From Myxococcota bacterium (lineage in GTDB: Bacteria > Myxococcota > Polyangia > GCA-2747355 > JAKLHH01), in assembly GCA_022710245.1 (NCBI GenBank), contig JAKLHH010000186.1:1-9885 (forward strand): a DNA stretch of 9,885 bases, given 5' to 3'. This document shows, one piece after another, positions 1-4,815 of this stretch. A program made the translations under genes and the position numbers. The first letter of the stretch is position 1. Every line of letters begins with the position of its first letter. The notes beneath the pieces were generated by a model. It saw only the letters and a list, made by a program, of their open reading frames with translations. It searched no databases and was not told the DNA's origin.

Positions 1-1
1 T

Positions 2-892
2 GCGCGCATCTGCCCAGGTGTCCTCGTCCTCGCGCTCGCCCTGCTCCCGGCCGCCAGCGTCGCCGCGGCGCAGCCGAGCTGGGTGGTGGTGAACGGGCTC
101 ACCAACGTCCACCAGTGGAGCGATGGCTTCCTCGCGGAGGCGGCCCGCCAGCTCGGCGGCGGCAAGCTGGTGGTGGTGCCGACGAACGGCTCGGGCAAGC
201 TCTCCACCCGCACCATCGAGGGGCAGAGCATCACCTACTGCGGCCGCAACGCGCCCTTCGACGCGGGCCTCGCCTCGCTCGAATGGCAGTCCCAGGCAGT
301 GGCGCAGAAGCTCCGCGGCCTGCACCAGCGGGGGCTCCTCGGCGGCTCGATCAACATCATCGGGCACAGCATGGGTGGCCTGGTCGCGCGGCGGGTGGCC
401 GAGCTCCTCGCGGCGGACACCGGGGGGGTGAAGATCAAGCGCATCGTCACCGTCGGCACCCCGCACCACGGCTCGCCCCTCGCCGACATCCCGCTGCTCA
501 GCGAGACGCTCGGCGCGCTGATGGGCGCGCGGCCCGCGGTCGCGGACCTCCGCCCGCAGGTGGTGGCCAGCTTCAACAGAAAGAACCCGGTGAAGGGCTC
601 GCCGGCGAAGATCTACACGATCCGCGGCTGCTCGAACGGCCTCACGCCGGGCGCGCTCGGCGAGTGCCACATCGGCTACGAGGTGATGGAGCGCTTCCAG
701 GGTACCGGCTCCGATGGGCTGGTCCCCACTGCCTCCGCGCGCATCGCGGGCGCGAAGCACCTGGCGAGCTTCGACGGCAAGACCCACACCGTGGCGGGCG
801 TGAAGACGAAGCTCCCCATGCTCGACCACTACGGCCTCGTGCGCGACCCGACGGTGGCGCGGGTCATCGCGAAGACGCTGAAGACGAAGTAA
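2..892 (+). CDS. Secreted lipase-like alpha/beta hydrolase (5' partial)
   Basis: Predicted serine hydrolase of the alpha/beta fold, probably a lipase or esterase acting outside the cytoplasm. The open frame continues to the left edge and there encodes a hydrophobic stretch followed by an Ala-rich segment (VLVLALALLPAASVAAAQ), the core and cleavage region of a signal peptide, so the true start is upstream of the window. GTG codons at 83-91 could start a shorter product but would remove this export signal. Counting residues from base 83, the nucleophile elbow is GHSMGG with Ser96, followed by the lipase-typical stretch TVGTPHHGSPLAD. The likely acid is Asp211 in SDGLVP and the likely base is His249 in LDHYGLV, giving an ordered Ser-Asp-His triad. 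Cysteines near residues 53 and in the GCSNGL/GECHIG region could form disulfides. Substrate is unknown. It stops at TAA 890-892, well separated from the next gene. Confidence 0.85.
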   Translation, partial: ARICPGVLVLALALLPAASVAAAQPSWVVVNGLTNVHQWSDGFLAEAARQLGGGKLVVVPTNGSGKLSTRTIEGQSITYCGRNAPFDAGLASLEWQSQAVAQKLRGLHQRGLLGGSINIIGHSMGGLVARRVAELLAADTGGVKIKRIVTVGTPHHGSPLADIPLLSETLGALMGARPAVADLRPQVVASFNRKNPVKGSPAKIYTIRGCSNGLTPGALGECHIGYEVMERFQGTGSDGLVPTASARIAGAKHLASFDGKTHTVAGVKTKLPMLDHYGLVRDPTVARVIAKTLKTK

Positions 893-941
893 GTCGTAGC
901 CCCCCTCCGCCCGCCCCGAGGAACCGGTTGCCGTGGCGCGC

Positions 942-964
942 TTGCTACGTAGCAATGTTGCTAC
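942..964. promoter_or_regulatory. Alternating TTGCTAC half-sites, candidate operator
   Basis: A perfect 14-bp palindrome TTGCTACGTAGCAA lies at 942-955, and a third copy of the half-site, TTGCTAC, follows at 958-964 after a 2-base spacer. The three half-sites therefore alternate in orientation. The block is AT-richer than its surroundings and lies 117 bases before the start of the TPR-like gene. A weak promoter-like pair, TTGCCG at 928-933 and TAGCAA at 950-955 with 16 bases between, would place the -10 inside the palindrome, which suits repressor control. The regulator is not identifiable. The symmetry is seen directly; the operator role is inferred. Confidence 0.45.
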
Positions 965-970
965 TCATCC

Positions 971-1049
971 GTACCCATGGTTCCCCTTGCGCGACGCCAG
1001 TTTCCCCGGTAGCCTCTGCCCAGCCAACGCGCCCCCTCGTGTACCCATG
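971..1049 (+). repeat. Spaced direct repeat GTACCCATG
   Basis: The 9-mer GTACCCATG occurs at 971-979 and again at 1041-1049, both between the palindromic block and the start codon of the next gene. Each copy contains an ATG, but neither has a good ribosome-binding site. The first opens an 11-codon frame ending at 1012. The pair could be a binding site, the residue of a duplication, or chance. Confidence 0.3.
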
Positions 1050-1069
1050 CACGCGGCGGCGCCCTGACA

Positions 1070-1075
1070 CGGAGG
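1070..1075 (+). promoter_or_regulatory. Ribosome binding site of the TPR-like gene
   Basis: CGGAGG ends five bases before ATG 1081. It is a strong Shine-Dalgarno match at good spacing and fixes this start against the long upstream extension of the same frame, which would overlap the hydrolase gene and is not protein-like. Confidence 0.75.
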
Positions 1076-1080
1076 CCCCC

Positions 1081-1884
1081 ATGGCCGCACCGGCCACTCG
1101 TGCGTCCCTCGCGCTCGCCGCCCTCACGCTCCTCTGCGCCCCGCTGCCGGCGCGCGCCGAGACGGATCACGCCGCCACGCTCTCCGAGATCCAGACGCTG
1201 ACCACCGAGGCGGCGACGGCCTTCGAGAACTACAGCTACCGCAAGGCGCAGGCGAAGCTCGAGCGCGCGCTCACGCTCGCGGCGAGCGCGGGCATCAGCC
1301 GCGACCCCAAGCTCGCCGAGGTGCACGTGATGCTCGGCGTCGCCGCCATCGCCGGCGCGAGCGACCTCTACCGCGGGCTCCACGCCTTCGTGCAGGCGCT
1401 CCGCCTCAACCCGAAGGCGAGCATCCCGAAGAAGGTCGTCACCCCGCAGCTCACCGAGATGTTCAACCGCGCCCGCCAGAGCGTGAAGGAGATCGGCAAG
1501 CCGCCGACCATCCGCCTGGCGCAGACGGCGCGGCCCGCCGGCGCCGCGGGCTCGACGGATCCCGCGAAGGCGAAGGCCGCGGTGAGCGGCCTCGTGCACA
1601 CGCCGATCGACAACGCGAAGCGCGGCTACCCGATCCTGGTCAAGGTGGAGGCGGGCGTCGACATCCAGGCGCAGCGCGTCTTCGTCTACTACCGCAAGGC
1701 CGGGACGGTGGAGTTCAACAAGCTCGACATGCAGAAGACCGGCACCGTCTTCCGCGTGGCCATCCCGGCCGAGGCCACCGTGGGCCGCTACGTCCACTAC
1801 TACCTCGAGGCGCGCGACCAGCGCGGGCGCCTGGCGGCCTCCTTCGGCTCCGCGCGCAGCCCGACGGTGATCATCATCGACTAG
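1081..1884 (+). CDS. Secreted TPR-like and beta-sandwich protein, function unknown
   Basis: A 267-residue exported protein. Residues 1-26 form a signal peptide (hydrophobic core [10 protein letters not shown], then PARA cleaved before Glu27). Residues about 35-150 are predicted helical and TPR-like: a conserved-looking helix [18 protein letters not shown], then [13 protein letters not shown] and a segment [18 protein letters not shown] that resembles the TPR end of a protein family common in myxobacteria. A Gly/Ala/Pro linker at about 155-175 leads to a C-terminal domain rich in beta strands ([30 protein letters not shown]), probably Ig-like. The last feature, YYxEARDxxG followed by SPTVII, is a recurring ending in that family from memory. 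No catalytic motif is visible. It may be a scaffold or a binding protein in the periplasm. It has its own upstream regulatory region and is 80 bases from the cyclophilin gene, so it may lead the transcription unit. Confidence 0.85.
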   Translation: MAAPATRASLALAALTLLCAPLPARAETDHAATLSEIQTLTTEAATAFENYSYRKAQAKLERALTLAASAGISRDPKLAEVHVMLGVAAIAGASDLYRGLHAFVQALRLNPKASIPKKVVTPQLTEMFNRARQSVKEIGKPPTIRLAQTARPAGAAGSTDPAKAKAAVSGLVHTPIDNAKRGYPILVKVEAGVDIQAQRVFVYYRKAGTVEFNKLDMQKTGTVFRVAIPAEATVGRYVHYYLEARDQRGRLAASFGSARSPTVIIID

Positions 1885-1900
1885 CCGCCCACCGAACCCT

Positions 1901-1927
1901 GCGCGGCCCGCGCGGCCAGCGCGGCCA
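1901..1927 (+). repeat. Three tandem 9-bp units GCGCGGCC(C/A)
   Basis: GCGCGGCCC, GCGCGGCCA and GCGCGGCCA follow one another exactly, differing only at the ninth base of the first unit. They lie in the 80-base gap between the TPR-like gene and the cyclophilin gene. Such a run can change copy number by slippage and can form GC-rich secondary structure. No function can be assigned from sequence alone. Confidence 0.6.
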
Positions 1928-1929
1928 TC

Positions 1930-1953
1930 GTCTGGAGCGCGATCAGCCCAGAC
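1930..1953 (+). promoter_or_regulatory. Hairpin abutting the cyclophilin ribosome binding site
   Basis: GTCTGG at 1930-1935 is complementary to CCAGAC at 1948-1953, with a 12-base loop. The right arm ends at the base before the Shine-Dalgarno sequence AGGAGAG (1954-1960). The stem is short, there is no T run, and it is not a terminator. It could modulate translation, but could also be chance. Confidence 0.25.
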
Positions 1954-1960
1954 AGGAGAG
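1954..1960 (+). promoter_or_regulatory. Ribosome binding site deciding a GTG start
   Basis: AGGAGAG lies four bases before GTG 1965. It supports this GTG as the cyclophilin start, and the first 20 residues read from it form a proper lipoprotein signal peptide. Confidence 0.7.
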
Positions 1961-1964
1961 ACCC

Positions 1965-2618
1965 GTGACACGCAGCCTCCTCCTCCCCCTCGGCGGGGCC
2001 CTGCTCCTCGTCCTCACCGGTTGCAAGAGCACCGAGAGCAACCCGAGCAGCGCGAGCGGCAGCGCCGCCACCACACTGGCGGCGCCCGCCGCCCCCGCGC
2101 CATCGCTCCCCGACCCGGTGAAGGTCGAGCTCTCGACGAGCCTGGGCAAGATCACGCTCGCGCTGGCGACCAGGAAGGCGCCGGGCACGGTGGCGAACTT
2201 CCTCAGCTACGTGCGCAAGGGGCACTACAACGGCACCGTCTTCCACCGCGTCATCTCCTCCTTCATGATCCAGGGCGGCGGCTTCGACACCAAGCTCGTC
2301 GAGAAGCCCACCGACACGCCGATCCAGAACGAGGCCGACAACGGCCTCTCCAACGAGCGCGGCACGGTGGCCATGGCGCGCACCCCGAACCCGCACAGCG
2401 CCACGGCGCAGTTCTTCATCAACGTGGTCGACAACAAGAAGCTGGATCACCGCGAGAAGACCCTGCAAGGCTACGGCTACTGCGTCTTCGGCAAGGTGAT
2501 CGAGGGCATGGACGTGGTGGACAAGATCAAGGCGATCCCCACCGGGCCCAAGGGACCGTTCGACTCCGACGTCCCGACCACCGAGGTGGTCATCAACGAG
2601 GCCAAGGTCGTCCAGTAG
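1965..2618 (+). CDS. Lipoprotein peptidyl-prolyl cis-trans isomerase, PpiB-type cyclophilin
   Basis: A 217-residue cyclophilin expected to speed proline cis-trans isomerisation during protein folding outside the cytoplasm. The N-terminus [20 protein letters not shown] is a lipoprotein signal with lipobox LTGC, so Cys20 should be lipidated. A Ser/Ala/Pro linker (about 21-50) precedes the cyclophilin domain (about 52-217). The active site is intact: Arg95 in FHRV, then Phe100, Met101 and Gln103 in SFMIQGG, and Gln149-Phe-Phe151 in AQFFIN, with the same spacing as the human CypA residues R55, F60, M61 and Q63. The ending ([21 protein letters not shown], then DVP and VVINEAKV) resembles E. coli PpiB rather than PpiA. 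At the position of CypA Trp121 there is Lys (NKKLDH), so strong cyclosporin binding is not expected. It is 14 bases from the GT2 gene and probably co-transcribed with it. Confidence 0.93.
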   Translation: MTRSLLLPLGGALLLVLTGCKSTESNPSSASGSAATTLAAPAAPAPSLPDPVKVELSTSLGKITLALATRKAPGTVANFLSYVRKGHYNGTVFHRVISSFMIQGGGFDTKLVEKPTDTPIQNEADNGLSNERGTVAMARTPNPHSATAQFFINVVDNKKLDHREKTLQGYGYCVFGKVIEGMDVVDKIKAIPTGPKGPFDSDVPTTEVVINEAKVVQ

Positions 2619-2632
2619 GGAGCGGGGCTGAC

Positions 2633-3712
2633 GTGAAGCTGATCATCCAGATCCCCTGCTTCAACGAGAGCGCGACGCTCGCCGAGACCGTCGCGGACCT
2701 GCCGCGCGAGATCCCCGGCGTCGACGTGATCGAGTACCTGATCATCGACGACGGGAGCAGCGACGGCACCTCCGAGCTGGCGCGCTCGCTCGGCGTGCAC
2801 CACGTGGTGCGCTTCGCGCAGAACCGCGGCCTCGCCAAGGGGTTCATGGCCGGCGTCGACGCCTGCCTGCGCCTCGGCGCCGACATCATCGTCAACACCG
2901 ACGCCGACAACCAGTACTGCGGGCACGACATCCCCGCGCTGGTGCGCCCGATCCTCGAGGGGCGCGCGGACCTCGTGGTCGGCGATCGCCAGGTGGAGAC
3001 GGTCGAGCACTTCTCGCCGGCGAAGAAGAAGCTGCAGAAGGTCGGGAGCTGGGTGGTGCGGCTCGCCTCCAAGACCGACGTCCCCGACGCGACGAGCGGC
3101 TTTCGCGCCATCAGCCGCGAGGTGGCGCTGCGGATGTTCGTCACCTCGGAGTTCACCTACACGCTGGAGACGATCATCCAGGCCGGGCAGGCGCACCTCG
3201 CGGTGGTCGGCGTGCCGATCCGCACCAACGCGAAGACGCGCGAGTCGCGCCTCTTCCGCAGCATCCCTCAGTACCTCCGCCGCAGCGCCGGGACCATCGT
3301 CCGCATCTACACGATGTACAAGCCGCTGCGCGCGTTCCTGCTGATCGCCGCGCTGCTCCTCGCGGCCGGCACCGCCCTCGGCGTGCGCTTCCTCTACTAC
3401 CACTTCACCGAGCCGCACACCGGCCACGTGCAGTCGCTGATCCTCGCCGCGGTGCTGCTCATCGTGGCCTTCATGGTGGGCACCTCGGGGCTCCTCGCCG
3501 ACCTGGTGGGCGCCAACCGCAAGCTCCTCGAGGACGTCGTCATCCGCCTCCGCCGGCTGGAGTACGGCGAGGGCTCCGCGAGGGCGCCGGGCGCGAGCGG
3601 CGCCGTCCACGAGCCGGATCCGACCGCGCGGCCGCAGCCCCCGCTCGCGACGGTGGCCGCGGGCGAGGGCGAGCGCTCGCCCGGGGCGAGCAGGGCAGAC
3701 GGCGCACCGTGA
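2633..3712 (+). CDS. Membrane-anchored family 2 glycosyltransferase (DPM/ArnC-like)
   Basis: A 359-residue GT-A-fold glycosyltransferase, likely transferring a sugar from a nucleotide donor to polyprenyl phosphate on the cytoplasmic face. The GTG start gives MKLIIQIPCFNES, the usual GT2 first strand, with a GGGAG-type ribosome site just after the cyclophilin stop. Seen motifs are Asp39-Asp40 in IIDDGSSDG (nucleotide binding), Asp90-x-Asp92 in NTDADNQ (metal/donor site), GDRQ, and SGFRAISR (155-162), which is typical of polyprenyl-phosphate mannose/glucose synthases. Two transmembrane helices follow at about 234-256 and 266-292, then a basic amphipathic helix (NRKLLEDVVIRLRRLE) and a low-complexity Gly/Ala/Pro tail. 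The stop overlaps the next gene's start as GTGA (3709-3712), implying translational coupling to the flippase-like gene. The exact sugar is unknown. Confidence 0.92.
   Translation: MKLIIQIPCFNESATLAETVADLPREIPGVDVIEYLIIDDGSSDGTSELARSLGVHHVVRFAQNRGLAKGFMAGVDACLRLGADIIVNTDADNQYCGHDIPALVRPILEGRADLVVGDRQVETVEHFSPAKKKLQKVGSWVVRLASKTDVPDATSGFRAISREVALRMFVTSEFTYTLETIIQAGQAHLAVVGVPIRTNAKTRESRLFRSIPQYLRRSAGTIVRIYTMYKPLRAFLLIAALLLAAGTALGVRFLYYHFTEPHTGHVQSLILAAVLLIVAFMVGTSGLLADLVGANRKLLEDVVIRLRRLEYGEGSARAPGASGAVHEPDPTARPQPPLATVAAGEGERSPGASRADGAP
3667..3691. repeat. Nested palindromes of GGGCGAGC
   Basis: GGGCGAGC (3667-3674) and its complement GCTCGCCC (3675-3682) form a perfect 16-bp palindrome, and a third copy GGGCGAGC follows at 3684-3691. 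The block lies in the low-complexity tail of the GT2 gene, about 18 bases before the coupled start at 3709. It may fold in the mRNA near that start. Extreme GC content makes such symmetry easier to get by chance. Confidence 0.4.
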
Positions 3713-4815
3713 CCCTGAGCGCGCGCGGCCGCAGCCTGCTGCTGAAGACGCTCCTCGGGCTGGCGATCACCGGCTCGCTCCTGCTCTTCCTCCTGCGCTA
3801 CGTGGACCTGCGGCTGGTCGGCGACCTCTTCCGCCACGCGCGCTGGCCCCTCTGGCTGACGGGCCTCGGCATCTGGCTGCTCATCTACTTCGGCCGCGCG
3901 CTCCGCTTCGTGCTCCTCGCGCCGCGGACGCCCTACGGCACCATGTTCTGCATCGCGGCGGTGCATAACTTCCTGCTCCGCCTGCTCCCCTTCCGCACCG
4001 GCGAGCTCTCCTACGCCTTCCTGGTCCGCCGGGCCGGGAGCGCCGGGCTCGGCGAGAGCCTGCTCGGGCTGCTCCTCATCCGCATCCTCGACTCGACCTG
4101 CGTGGTGATCCTCTTCGCCGTCGCGCTCGCCTTCCATCACGGGACGTACCTGGGGAGCCGCACGACCGGCCTCGCCGCCGCCGCGGGCGCCGCCCTCCTC
4201 GGCCTCCTCTTCTCGCTCCTGCTCACGCGCCTGCTCCGCCTCGCGGCCCGCCTGACGCACGGCGCGGCGCGCCTGGTCAGCGTCGACGCGCGCCCGCGGG
4301 TCCAGCGCGTCCTCGGCAAGCTCGACGGCGCGGTGGCCGACTTCGCGCGCGTGAAGAGCAGCGTCATCGCCTGGAGCATGCTCGTCTCCGTGATCCTCTG
4401 GCTCCTCACCTTCGCGGCCTTCCACGCCATCATGCGGTCGTTCTCGATGCCGGTCACCGTGGCCCAGACCGTCCTCGGCTCCACCGCGGCGGTGGTGACC
4501 GGCTTCCTCCCCATCGGCGGGATCGGCAGCTTCGGCACTCTGGAGGCGGGCTGGGCGCTCGGCTTCGTGCTGGTCGGCCTCGAGCGGCAGAGCGCGCTCG
4601 CGTCCGGCTTCGGCGTCTCCATCAGCACCTTCATCTACGGCGTCCTCCTCGGCCTCGTGGGCTGGATCGGCCTCTCGCGCTCCCGCGGCCGCGCCGAGCT
4701 CGCCCCCGCGCCGCCGGGCGCGCCGGCGGCTGGATCGGAGCGGCACCGCCCAGGTGGGCCCGAGGGTACGGCGGTCGGGCGTAGTTGCCGCGACCAACAA
4801 GAAGAGCACCCATGA
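3709..4815 (+). CDS. Flippase-like membrane protein (LPG synthase TM fold, UPF0104)
   Basis: A 368-residue integral membrane protein with about eight helices, belonging to the lysylphosphatidylglycerol-synthase transmembrane (AglD/MprF-N-like) family, whose members are often annotated flippase-like. Diagnostic segments are FGRALRFVLLAP near residues 62-73, NFLLRLLPFRTGE (87-99, the conserved Asn...Pro-x-Arg-x-Gly-Glu loop), and GFLPIGGIGSFGTLEAG (265-281), the Pro/Gly-rich re-entrant-like motif before the last helices. The GTG start overlaps the GT2 stop by four bases, and the stop overlaps the next start as ATGA. The last about 45 residues are low complexity and hydrophilic (Ala/Pro/Gly/Arg). 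From its place between a polyprenyl-phosphate GT2 and GT-C proteins, it may move or assist a lipid-linked sugar across the inner membrane; this is inference. The soluble aminoacyl-transferase domain of MprF is absent. Confidence 0.88.
   Translation: MTLSARGRSLLLKTLLGLAITGSLLLFLLRYVDLRLVGDLFRHARWPLWLTGLGIWLLIYFGRALRFVLLAPRTPYGTMFCIAAVHNFLLRLLPFRTGELSYAFLVRRAGSAGLGESLLGLLLIRILDSTCVVILFAVALAFHHGTYLGSRTTGLAAAAGAALLGLLFSLLLTRLLRLAARLTHGAARLVSVDARPRVQRVLGKLDGAVADFARVKSSVIAWSMLVSVILWLLTFAAFHAIMRSFSMPVTVAQTVLGSTAAVVTGFLPIGGIGSFGTLEAGWALGFVLVGLERQSALASGFGVSISTFIYGVLLGLVGWIGLSRSRGRAELAPAPPGAPAAGSERHRPGGPEGTAVGRSCRDQQEEHP

Noticed and set aside
977..1012. An 11-codon open frame beginning at the ATG of the first GTACCCATG
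   Set aside because: There is no ribosome binding site and no peptide feature; it is probably chance.
115..1080. An upstream extension of the TPR-like gene's frame through the hydrolase gene
   Set aside because: The translated extension is low-complexity Arg/Ala/Pro, and the true start at 1081 has a strong ribosome site and a signal peptide.
3685..3697. The 13-mer GGCGAGCAGGGCA, shared with 7086-7098 in palindromic element A
   Set aside because: At this GC content several 13-base matches are expected by chance in about 10 kb, and the inverted TTGCCC end is missing here.
4785..4811. A TTG start nine codons before the large membrane protein start
   Set aside because: It has no better ribosome site, and ATG 4812 forms the ATGA overlap seen at the neighbouring junctions.
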